Shown here in pieces: positions 37,131 to 47,296 of a stretch of DNA of 64,000 nucleotides. The translations under genes and the position numbers were made by a program. The first letter of the stretch is position 1. Every line of letters begins with the position of its first letter. The notes under the pieces were generated by a model. That model was not told the DNA's origin, made no database searches, and worked only from the letters and a program-made list of their open reading frames with translations. Source of the stretch: Pisolithus tinctorius (lineage: Eukaryota; Basidiomycota; Agaricomycetes; Boletales; Pisolithaceae); the NCBI GenBank assembly GCA_024663395.1, contig JANFAH010000050.1, positions 248,001-312,000 of the forward strand, written 5' to 3'.

Positions 37131-37978
37131 GGGGTGGAATTTTCGAGGTGCGGGTCATCATTTATCATCTCAATACCATCTGACATACGTACCTTCTAGG
37201 TCTCCTCTTAAACAATGCGGGATAGATAGACGAGGTAGAACGTATTATTAGCAACCTGCTTGTGTGCACCCGCCTGCTTTGTGGATGGTCAATCATTTTT
37301 AAGCCTTTCTGATCCTGTGGATTTCCTGGAAAGTAACTTTGGAATATCCTCCCAGGTTTCTGGGAAACCGGTGACGATAGGGACTGCTGTAAGTATACGA
37401 CCCTGTCCTGTCGGTCGTCATGAGGTCTGCTGGCAAGGGGATCTCTTACTCACTTTGAACATCTATTTTTCGCGTCTGTAAGACACGCTAACTAGCAGCA
37501 AGTGTGGTGTGCACCGTAGACCAAACTATTGATGCTGTTGACAGGAATTCAAGGCTCTATATTCCTACGCATGTGAACACAGCGAAGTTGGGTACAATCA
37601 TAATCAACCCAAGAAGTTCTTCTCGGCCGGGTCTACAATTTCGAGGGACAGTCCGCGCGATATTACGCCTCAATACCCACAAGGCGGAGGGGGGCGTGGC
37701 CCGTGTGGTAGGCGGCAACATTTCCTGAGCTGTTGGAACAGAGTAATCAGCAAAGGATCATTCAGGATATATCCACCATTACACAAGTATATATATGCGT
37801 ATCCTATCTGATACAGTAGTAGCGGAAGGAGAGTGCGAGTCAAAAATCCACATAAAAAGGGAACGGACGAACGACCCAGCGATCACGATCAAATGAATGG
37901 ATGGATGAAAGTGGACGGGAATTAAAAAGAGAGGGAGAAGGGGGGTATTCAGAAAAATTCGATGACAGCATGTACCTA
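37131..37978. other. region between family copy B and dhc1
   Basis: The first 330 bp belong to the duplicated unit and match the sequence after copy D (46597-46910). The rest holds short frames only. The dhc1 3' UTR must lie here, read from the right; no continuation of dynein coding sequence is visible. Confidence 0.5.
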
Positions 37979-40900
37979 TTAGAACCTCCTCACACCCCCA
38001 ACAAGGCCCTCGATGGAGTGGTGCTCAAGTTCGTTCCTCGCTTTCAAGATCGCAGCATGCATCTCCTTCATCGCATTCCCAAGCTTCACGCCGAATCGAC
38101 TCAATATGTCACGCTGCCATGCGTCGTACTTGGCGTTGACTCGGGCCTGTACCTGCTCGTAGTCGACGATACATACTCCGAAGCTGCGTTGCGTCTCCGA
38201 TGTGTCGAACGTCGAACGTGTTTTCTTGATTTCGGTGAGAAGTTGCTGCCAGTGGGCCAGTGAATCGCCTAAGCGGTTAAAGACGTATTCGGCCTCGAGA
38301 TCCCAGAGGGACTGGAATTGTAGCCATTTTGCGACGTAGTCTTTGAGCTGCTGAACCTTGAATTCGATTAACGCAAAAGGCCGCTCGAGGGTATTGTCAG
38401 GGAAGTGGGTAAGCTGCTCGAAATGATCAGTTTCCAGAAAATACATGCACCACAAGCCCATTTACATACCAAAGATGTATAGGTTGTCTCTGATGCAAGG
38501 TTCCGCTGCATCTGCAACCCAATCTCGTATCGCGAACTCTGGATCCGACGAAGCCGACAGATAACACCTGTACACAAAAATAAGCCATCTGGTTCGGCAC
38601 CAAGGGAAAAATAATTATAACACCGCACCGAGCCAATCATGTAGTTGTTTGATCCACGTGGAACGTGCATATTCTATTGGGGGATCCAAGAAAATAACCT
38701 GGTTTTGTATCCGGATCTCATGCACAATAGGTTTGATGGCAATACTTCCTTCAACGAACTAAAAACAAGTCCGATTATAGGGTCAGTAATTATGCACACT
38801 AATCAATGCATGACCTCTTACGAACCTTCTCTTCTCGGCTGCCCTTGCCGGCTCTTCGTTTGTTCGTTAGGTCACGCAATGATATCATGTCACGGCGGCC
38901 ATCGTCATCAACACGGTCGAATTCGGAGCACCACACTTGAATGATATGGACCAATCGTTGTAATAGGATACCTTCTATTCGTTTATCGAGCTCCGCGACC
39001 CAGTGTTCCAGATTTGCATATCCTTCCAAGTTCAAGCGATCGATCTGTGGGGGAACTCAAAGTCAATAATAGCTTATCAGACACTGAAGTGGAGGTTGTA
39101 TACCGCAGCTTGTATCCTGCTCAGCAACTCCAAGAACGCCTCGCTAGTATACGGGCAGGTCGCAAGGTCTTCGACTGCACGAAGGATGTCCCGATACAGA
39201 TCGATCACGTTGTTTGTTTTGTCCTGTAGAACAGAAACTACACTCGCAAATTCCCTGACGAACTGGATATGTCTGTTGTCCCGTCCGTCCGCGCCTGATA
39301 CGAAGCGGGCAGTGTCATAATGGTTGACGAAATGGTCCCAACGGATGTTCATGCCTATCACAACACATCAACTCACCACCCGCCTTACGAACGAGTATTA
39401 GATAGGACTTACCTTTGGCGACCATCCTCTGTGCATCATTCCGGTACTCGGCAACAAGCCACTCAATTCCCTGGTTCTTTTCCACCAGGTCCAGTGTCTG
39501 ACCGTACGTCCTGACTGTCTCCATCAATGAAACAGCATGTGGATACACTCGTTTCGCGTCTTTGGCCATGTTCGTGATCATATGCGGAACTTGGAACCCA
39601 AGCCAGAGCAAGTTCCGTACCTCCTTGAACAACGTGATGGTCTGTGGATCGAAGTTGACCGCAAGTTGGAACCCCCCTCCGCGCAATCTCACAATCTCGA
39701 AGAGGCGTCCGTTAACTGCCATATCTCTCCGGTTGATGTCATGTAGCCAGGCATCGTATACGGGCCGAACGTCGAGCTTCTTTCGGAATGCTGCAGATTC
39801 GGATTGAAGTTTCTGCCCTTCTGCGTATAGCTCCCAGCCTTTGCCCAGTACATCCTCTACTCGCTTCATGTAGGCCAGGAGTTGCCGCTCTATTTGGCGA
39901 GCCCAAATGATGGCACCAGCAATGGGTGGAAGGTCACGCATTTGAGACATGTGGTAAGCTTCTGAAAAACGATATTGAGTTTTGAACTGCGAGACAGTTA
40001 GTCGAAGAAGTCGTCGAATAATAATCGGTGCACTACCTTGTCGTGCAATCGCTTAATGTCTTCTTTCACCGAATCAATAAGTTGAGTTTGATACTCCTGA
40101 ATGGCACCTCGAATCTAGAGTAGGTCACTATGAGGCATCCGCGGAATGGTGTAAAGACAGAGATCAAGGCACACACCTTTGGCCGTACAAACAAGGCATT
40201 GAACTTGGAGAACACTCTGAACATCTCATTTGCGTTGCGTGCCGTACCAAGCCTGTCACGTAGCCGTGCAATAATCTGATTCTCTACCCTCGCTACCCGT
40301 TCGTTGTAAGCGTTTTCGGCCGCCACCCAAATCTCCGTGCCCTCTATATCACACCCATCTTGAGTACTGAGTCGACATGGGTAAACCAGCAGGTGACATA
40401 CCGACCGAGACATCAAGAACATCAATACGTTTTATCACCTCATATGCTTCCTTAACTTCCTCCTCCATATCCATGCCCCCGACTTCTTTCGCAAGAGTCG
40501 TCAAGCCTTTCGTGGGCCCGGTCATCACCGCGAGTTGTTCATGCTGCTTTCTCCAATCACGAAGATAGCGTACCCGCTCCTGGAGTTTCGCGTGTGCAGG
40601 CACTACCTTGATAGGAATGAATTTCTCCGATCGCTTACGCGTCACTTCACGCGCGACATTCGTGAACTCCTTGATGAGATCATCCCATGTCCGGAAAATA
40701 TTCAGAGTTTGTGAGAGAAGCCGATCGAAAGTCTCGTACGGTGTGTACGGAAGTCGGTGGGAAGTAAGTACGCGCAGGAGCTGATCGTTGAAATCCCGTG
40801 ATATCGCTTCGACGAGTGGAAGAGCACGACGAATTGGATATGGTGACAGCTTAAGCTTGCGGTTGATATGACCAAAGATGAGGACCAAGGACTCTTGGAT

Positions 40901-42170
40901 TTTATCCAGATCGGTCGCCGAAAGGAGCTCGTTTAGCGGAAAGTCCTTCATCAACTGATTGTATTTGTGTACTAGTAGAAGATAAAAGGAATGTCAGAGA
41001 TCAGAGCAAGATTGCACACGCACCCAAATCCATCGCAGAATTGAGACCGGTATCAGCGATGAAACTCGTGGTTGCATGGTATCGTTTGGCATTGCGAAGA
41101 CACTCCATAACCATATTTACTTCTTCACTTCGTAGCTGTGCCTCGATTCCTTCCAATGCCCGCTCCAGACTAAGCCAGAAGTTGATTTCTTGTGATGCAG
41201 TGCCAGATGAGACGTCTCGGGAGAGCTTGGTGACTGCCTGGATAGACTTGATCCATTGATTCACGTGAGAGTGCAAAGTATTGAGGAAGGTGCTATCATT
41301 AAGGTGTCGTGCTGGAATGAACGATATATTCGGTCGCACGTTAGTTGTTTGGGCCTGCGCGCTGTTTGATCAAAAGTTGGCACCAACAAGAAGTGCCCGT
41401 TACCTGTTCGACAGCCCGTTGGATGACAGGGTGTATGATGAGATGGGTCTCTGGTATTTCGACGTTCTGTTGTAGATGCAGCAGCGATAACTCAAGCTCG
41501 GCAAATTTCTTCTTCGTCATCGGTATGCCTGAACCACGATTTGAGTAATCGGAAATATTCGAACACGTCCTACACACCCATTTTGGTGTCGCCTTCCTTG
41601 CCGGAACCCCGAGCGCCAACAAACGCGTCAAACCATGGTTTGACTCCACAACTTACTACTGCATGAAGGGATTCGTAAGGGGTTTCCTCCCCACCGAAGA
41701 GGTTCAAAATGTGCAACTGAGTGGCGAGAGGTGCCAAAGGATCGAGGGCGTGACCGCGTTTGATGAGTACCAGCGCCATCGCATTCGAAGGAGAATACGT
41801 GAGTTGTGAGGCGAGCTGGTAGTAATATCGTGGAGGCACGTCCTCTGCTACGCGTCTTTAATCGCCGGTAAGAAGCAGATCTTTGTGTATTCTCACCGTC
41901 TGAATCTTCCTTGACTTTTACGACGTAGATCACACCTCCACCTTCTGCGGCAAACCGTGACACTCTCTCTTCGAATTCGTCGTCGAACAGGGAGAAGAGC
42001 TCCTCTGCAGAAGCGCCAAGTACTGGAGGTAGAAGGGAGAGGAGATAAGATTTAAATATGGATACGTCGAATGTAGGAGGGGGAGTTGCATCTGCGGGGA
42101 CGTCATGATGGAGTACGCCATTAGTGTTCGTCAAGGGCGTCGGTGTCGGAGAAACGTTGATTGTAGACAT
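37979..42170 (-). CDS. dhc1: dynein heavy chain tail protein (split dynein, Dhc1)
   Basis: Thirteen exons in phase (42170-41897, 41847-41578, 41528-41404, 41354-41024, 40971-40402, 40343-40177, 40114-40037, 39986-39413, 39354-39104, 39044-38826, 38758-38629, 38567-38470, 38413-37979) give 1,173 residues. The sequence follows the N-terminal tail (DHC_N1 region) of cytoplasmic dynein 1: [95 protein letters not shown]. It then stops after [16 protein letters not shown], just before the linker and all six AAA domains. In Agaricomycetes the heavy chain is encoded by two genes, dhc1 (tail, dimerisation) and dhc2 (motor), so this is the expected Dhc1 and not a truncation. It would bind intermediate chains and pair with Dhc2 for nuclear migration along microtubules. 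ATG at 42170 is the first in the open frame after a 5' region with no other exon. Confidence 0.9.
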
Positions 42171-42707
42171 GGTGAGACTGAAATAATCGAGGGTGCTGTC
42201 GTTAGCGATAGTGGTATGTGTCGAGGATGACCGAGTCGGGGGACCCGCCAATTAATAAAGTTGTTGATCGACGAGCTCTCCCAACGGAACGACGCTGAAG
42301 AAAAGAGAAATCAAGACCATTCTCCAGCGACTTCGATCGAATACCATTACCCTTCAGTGTTTCGAGCGCGGTGGCTCGCAGGACGTTTTCACGTATGACA
42401 ACAGCTGAATACTACTTGGTAGTTGTTTAGTAGCACTGGACAGGTCAAGCAGATGCTGACCTACGCTGGCTACAAAGGGAAGGAAGGTCACACAAGCTTA
42501 TAACCCTCTTATATTGGATTGCCAACTGTTTCCAGCGAACCAGATACTGACGAGGCATCGTGATAATGTACAGTACGAATGATAGCTTAAGTAAATATAA
42601 GAGAGATACTTGTCAATGACGATCGATTTACTCTGTAGTTGTCGTCGCTCGACTGCTAAGTGTTCGGATGAACCTACGTGTGAGTACACGTCATCCCTCC
42701 CGACTAC
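42171..42707. other. upstream region of dhc1 and of the tRNA gene
   Basis: No gene seen. The dhc1 promoter must lie in the first few hundred bases; no clear TATA box. The 100 bp before the tRNA contain no feature beyond A/T-rich blocks. Confidence 0.4.
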
Positions 42708-42808
42708 GGCTCAATGGTCTAGTAGCATGATACGTGCTTCGGGAGAAAACCCACCACAAGGATGTGGTCAAGATGTACGTGACCCGGGTTCAATTCCCGG
42801 TTGAGCCC
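42708..42808 (+). tRNA. tRNA-Pro(CGG) with a 30-nt intron
   Basis: Acceptor stem GGCTCAA (42708-42714) pairs with TTGAGCC (42801-42807), and C at 42808 is the discriminator. The T arm CCGGG TTCAATT CCCGG is complete. The anticodon stem CGTGC/GTACG has one G-U pair and the anticodon CGG lies at 42740-42742. The intron sits at the canonical place after base 37, from 42744 to 42773. The exonic sequence closely matches eukaryotic tRNA-Pro. The A box (TGGTCTAGTAG) and B box (GGTTCAATTCC) act as internal Pol III promoter. Confidence 0.93.
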
Positions 42809-42811
42809 TTC

Positions 42812-42816
42812 TTTTT
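42812..42816 (+). terminator. Pol III terminator of tRNA-Pro
   Basis: TTTTT four bases after the tRNA end, the usual RNA polymerase III stop signal. Confidence 0.8.
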
Positions 42817-43559
42817 GTCATGTGGGCTTCGGTGCTCCTGCGGACTGGCACACGTATTCTTTTCGCGTGCACGAGATCAGGATTCAAATATTCACTAGTG
42901 CTAGTGGTGAATCGTGCACTGTCTCGTTTGCCTCACCAGGCGCTTGCAATTCACGGTGCGTGTAGGAGAAGGAACAACGGCCTATTCTTCCTTGGATGGT
43001 TCCGCTTATGCAGGGTTGGGTCTCTATCTGATTGTTTTTGTATTTTTTTGCTGAAAGCTTGGCTCCCTTCCTCAATAACCATCTCGTATGTAGGCGACGA
43101 GCACATCGTGTTTTGAGCCCAACGGCGCGTACAGACAGCGCCGTGTATGCCTATGCAATATTTCTCATCTGTCTGTCGAATTCGGTTCGTGACTGGGATA
43201 ATGCTCATCCACATTTCTGCGTTAACCGGTCAAAGAAGAACGTCTGGCTGCAAACTTATACATAGTCGTGCCGTATTTAGCCGTGTTCACATGCGCAGGA
43301 GTATATCTCCGCTCATTCCTGTCGGAAGTAACAATGATTTGATTCAAGGTGCGCACGACTTGCTGCTCGTCAGCGCGTCTCACGAGCACGAAAAATAGAT
43401 ATTTGGAGCGAGTAAGAGACTCGAGGATAACATTCCACGCTCCAGTGGACCTCATGACGAACACAACAGGGTGGTGTTATGACAGCAACGGTTCCCCACA
43501 AAACTTGGAAAATAATATAGACTCGCATTGAAAAAATTCAACAGTCAAAAGCAGGCGAA
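42817..43559. other. intergenic, no gene seen
   Basis: Between tRNA-Pro and duplicated unit 2. The part near 43.23-43.46 kb resembles, inverted, sequence after copy B (about 37.50-37.62 kb; CACATGCG and TGATTCAAG-type blocks), so traces of the duplication reach further than the unit edges given. Confidence 0.4.
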
Positions 43560-43698
43560 CGCACACTAGCAAATTGCTAAAGATACGTTCCACCCATCTA
43601 TTTGTCTCGCACGCGACAAGAGGAGGCCTAAAAGGCAGATACAGTACGTCAGATGGGTTGAGAGGGCAGATGGTGAACTATACCTCAAATTTCATCCC

Positions 43699-44345
43699 TC
43701 AAGGGAGAGTAAAGACGACGATCTTGCCGTGATAATGCAATCCAAGAGCATCAATGGAATATTCCAACACAACATCCTTTCCATCCAACTTCAGTGTCAA
43801 CGAACCCCCAACGAAGGGCGGGTATCCAATGGTAAGCGTGACACCATCGTGCAGATTTCCGACAGCTTTGGCAATTTGAATCCTGCCGAGGAAAGGGATG
43901 TTTGCGTAGACTCCGATGACGATCGTAAGTTTCTTCAGGTCGATAGCAACGACGATCTGCACACAATAGTCCATGAGCTGGACAGTAACATTGCAGCGAT
44001 GGAAAGAAGCTTCACCTCGATAGGACCGATGACGATCTTGTAGGTTTTGGTATTCTCGTCATTGCTTTCGACAGCATAGACAAAAACGTCACCCTGCTGT
44101 GTCTTAATGACCTTGACATTGGATTCGAATTCCTGGATGGCGCCTGTGGGCATCAGTGTAAGGTCAGCCACCAGTCCAACACGGTGAGTAGATTGAAATG
44201 CTTACGGATGATATCTGACCGCCCAATAAAACATGAGCGAAAATTCGCCTGTGCAAACCAATGAGTACTCACGTTCACCAGAAATGATGGTGTTGTCATC
44301 CCAGTCCTGATACTTCCTGAAAGGGGATTCAGCAATTGATGGCAT
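43699..44345 (-). CDS. uncharacterised 152-residue protein, family copy C
   Basis: Exons 44345-44273, 44143-44016 and 43956-43699 (73, 128, 258 nt) give 152 residues. The sequence is the most diverged of the four: MPSIAESPFRKYQ at the N-terminus, AIDLKKLTIVIGVYANIPFL in the third exon, and the end YHGKIVVFTLP as in copy D. All splice sites and the frame are intact, so it is probably expressed. Function unknown; no signal peptide or membrane segment. Confidence 0.8.
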
Positions 44346-44412
44346 TGTGCTTGTGGGTTGCGTTTCTGGGCTAGTGTTGGTGCTGAGGGTGGACAGTACT
44401 ATCCCAAGTCCC

Positions 44413-44419
44413 TTTTATA
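44413..44419 (-). promoter_or_regulatory. TATA box of family copy C
   Basis: TATAAAA on the minus strand, about 70 bp upstream of the copy C ATG, in the shared block CAGGTATAAAAGGGACTT. Confidence 0.65.
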
Positions 44420-45873
44420 CCTGTCTGTTCTCATCGTCCTCCAAGCTTGTGCCCAGGTACATGTCAAGACGGGAATTGAGCTATGCAAATGAGTGCATGA
44501 CATGAAACTCGTCAGGAGAGAAAGGTAGAATGCTGAGGCTTAACGGCGGCATCGGACTAATCGTGGACCTGGTGACCGAGCATGATGTCAATTCAAGGCA
44601 TTGATACCGACACTGGTCATGGGTCGCACATGGATACGTGAGAGAAGGACTGACGTGAAAAAGTGTAAGTTACCTACATACATCGTGTCGCGGGTCTGAA
44701 TAACGCCCATCCGTCCACGAGCGTTGCAAAGGCTTCGAACAATACTTGGTACTTCGAGGTCAGTCAAGCCTGCCCACAGAACACCTTTCCAGAAACAGTC
44801 TATGGACCTCGCATTTTGCATAGAATTGGGTCTGAGCATATTCAATGGATAACACTGGATGTGTTGCTTCCAGGAACCAGCGTTCCTGATGGGGACTACA
44901 TAAGGCCCGTCGCGGACATGGACAGTCGGTATGGACCATGGGTGTGGATATTGGTAGTACGACGTGATTGGAATCGTCACGGCCTTCCACGGGGGCCGGG
45001 CGAAGAGGTTGGGATCTATGCAGAAAGTGTGCCACAGACCACTCACCACCAGCCTTTGAGCAGGAACATTCTGCCCGTGAAAATCATTTATTCATTTGCG
45101 TACCTGTGGAAACTTCTTCTGGCATCGATTTCCTTCAATGAAAGGGATGCTTCACAATCCGACGTGCCTGAGGCTGCTGAACAAAATGCAACCTGGAGTC
45201 AGGTCAGGCTCTGGCTAGCAAAAGTTCTTGAAAGTGATACAATTCCGGGCCGTTCGGGCCGTGGCTAATACAACCACAAAACTACACCCGATCATACCTG
45301 CTTTCAAGTCGACACAACCCCTTAGGCACGCCAGAAGACATTCGTTCCCTCTTAATTGTTCAGTTTACCATCACAGACTCGATGCTTTCCAGAGCCGTAC
45401 TGGAAACTCAAATCGAGAAGTCCGGAATGAGAATTCCGCTCTTCATCTGAGTAGTACTGAGCACGAGAATACAGCAGCCTGCGCTGAAACTATTGGAGAG
45501 GAGAGCAAAATCCAAGAGTAATAGAACTATTGACCTCGAAGTGAGTTGTCTCGATGCCTTTGCAACGCCCCCGAGCAGACGGGGACTATTCAGATCCGTG
45601 ACGTGAAGTTTGTAGGTACACTTTTTCACGTCAGCCCCTCTTCTCACGTACCCATGTCCGACCCATGACCAGTGCCAATATCAACGCCTTGAATTGACAT
45701 CATGCTCGGACACCAGGCCCACAATCAGTCCGATACCGCCGTTACGCATTAACATTCTACCTTTCTCTCCTGGTGTCCTGGTGAGCTTCGTGTCAAGTGG
45801 CCATTTGCATAGTCGAACGACCATTTTGACAAGTACCTGGGAGCGGGCTTGGAGGACGATGAGAGCAGACAGG

Positions 45874-45880
45874 TATAAAA
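45874..45880 (+). promoter_or_regulatory. TATA box of family copy D
   Basis: TATAAAA 68 bp upstream of the copy D ATG (45948), in the same conserved block as the other three copies. Confidence 0.65.
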
Positions 45881-45947
45881 GGGACTTTGGACAGTGTCGT
45901 CCAGCCTCAGCACAAACACCAACCCAGCAACGTAACCCACAAGCACA

Positions 45948-46596
45948 ATGCCATCATTAGCTGAACCCCCTTTCAAGAAGTACCAGGACTGGGATGACGA
46001 CACTATCATCTCTGGTGAACGTGAGTACTCATTGGTTTGCACAGACGCACTTTCACTCATTTCCCTCCCTGTGCATCAGACATCATCCGTGAGCATTTCG
46101 ATTCACTCACTATGCTGGACTGTGGCTGACCTTGAGTGGCTGATTCCCACAGGGGCCATCCAGGGATTCGAGTCCAATGTCAAGGTCATCAAGACACAGC
46201 AGGGTGATGCTTTCGTCTACGCTGTCGAAAGCAATGACGAGAATACCAAGACCTACAAGGTCGTCATCGGTCCTATCGAGGTGAATTTTCCTTGCCTCGC
46301 AACAATGTTTCTGTTCGGCTCATGGACTGTTTGTGCAGATTAACGTCACTATCGACGTGAACAAGCTTACGATCGTTATCGAAGTCTATGTGACCATCCC
46401 TTTCGTGGGCAAGGTTCAGGTTGCCAAGGCTGTCGGAAATCTGCGCGACGGTGTCAAGCTTACCATTGGATACCCGCCCTTCGTTGGGGGCTCGTTGACT
46501 GTGAAACTCGACGGAAAGGATGTCGTGTTGGAATATTCCATCGATGCTCTCGGATGGAATTATCATGGCAAGATCGTCGTCTTCACTCTCCCCTGA
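45948..46596 (+). CDS. uncharacterised 152-residue protein, family copy D
   Basis: Exons 45948-46020, 46153-46280 and 46339-46596 (73, 128, 258 nt) give 152 residues, starting MPSLAEPPFKKYQDWDDD. Differences from copies A and B include TIDVNKLTIVIEVYVTIPFV and GKVQVAKAVG. Most replacements are conservative (I/V, K/R), which suggests the fold is under selection. Its 3' end faces the Spc105 gene, 0.7 kb away, tail to tail. Function unknown. Confidence 0.82.
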
Positions 46597-47296
46597 GGAG
46601 TGGAACCTTTGAGGTATAGGTTATCATTTGTCATCTCATTACCATCTGACGTTTGTACCTTTTAGGTTTCCTCTTACAAAGTGTAGGACAAGTAGGCGAG
46701 GTGGAACGTATCATTAGCAATCTATGTGCACCTGCCTGCTTTATGGAATGTCAATCATTTTTGAGCCTTTCTGATCGTGTATCTTCAATTCCGGAATATC
46801 TCTGGAGAACCGGTGACGACAGGGACCACTGCAAGTATGCGACCCTGTTGTACATATTCGTCACGAGGTTTGCTGGAGAGGGGGGGTCTCTTGCTCTCAC
46901 CGTGCTTACCGTCAAAACTGTCCTTCGTACGCACAGCACTCAGCAGACAGCAATTACCGCCGCAACACCAAAAGCCAAACCCCTGGCAATGCATGTAGAG
47001 CACATACTCTCAGCATATATCGGTGCCATGCTCGTTGTACGAAATTCCCGGGGGGTATAAGAGATGCCTTGAAGGTCTCTGCACTTGACTCCGGCAGCAA
47101 GATCATCATGAAGTCACTCTGGAGGTAGCATAACCTTAGAAGTATCTTTATGCACCTCTTTGGAGAGCGACATAACCATCCATCGAGAGGAGCCAGCGTC
47201 CGTTCCATGTAAAAACTACATACATCGAAGTGTGACATGAATCGTATAGTACTCTATTCCCAAATGGAATGTCCCGCTAGGTTGTTATATAAAATT
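46597..47296. other. region between copy D and the Spc105 gene
   Basis: Convergent intergenic region. The first 310 bp match the sequence after copy B; the rest (46.91-47.30 kb) holds short frames only and should contain the Spc105 3' UTR. Confidence 0.5.

Larger units (their letters stand above)
34005..37460. repeat. duplicated unit 1 with divergent gene pair
   Basis: This segment resembles 43560-46910 throughout: both begin with ACACTAGCAAAT, hold a minus-strand gene copy, a 1.6-1.7 kb spacer and a plus-strand copy, and end in related sequence. Within the unit the two genes and their flanks form an inverted repeat. Spacer similarity is visible in blocks, such as GCAGGAACATTCTGCCCGT (35629 and 45060) and TGACGTGAAAAAGTGTA. 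Edges are approximate. Confidence 0.8.
44346..45947. other. spacer between divergent copies C and D
   Basis: Counterpart of the A/B spacer. Both ends carry the conserved TATA blocks; the middle matches unit 1 in patches (near 45.05-45.36 kb). Short frames on both strands are not kept between the two units, so I see no extra gene. Confidence 0.5.
43560..46910. repeat. duplicated unit 2 with divergent gene pair
   Basis: Second copy of the 34005-37460 unit in the same orientation, with family copy C (-) and copy D (+). It is clearly more diverged from unit 1 than copies A and B are from each other. Edges are approximate. Confidence 0.8.

Noticed and set aside
37979..42170. Truncated dynein pseudogene
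   Set aside because: All 13 exons are in phase with no internal stop, and a separate tail gene (dhc1) is normal for Agaricomycetes.
34146..46596. Aegerolysin or fungal immunomodulatory protein family for the four-copy gene
   Set aside because: Neither the length pattern nor any signature of those families matches what I can read; left unnamed.
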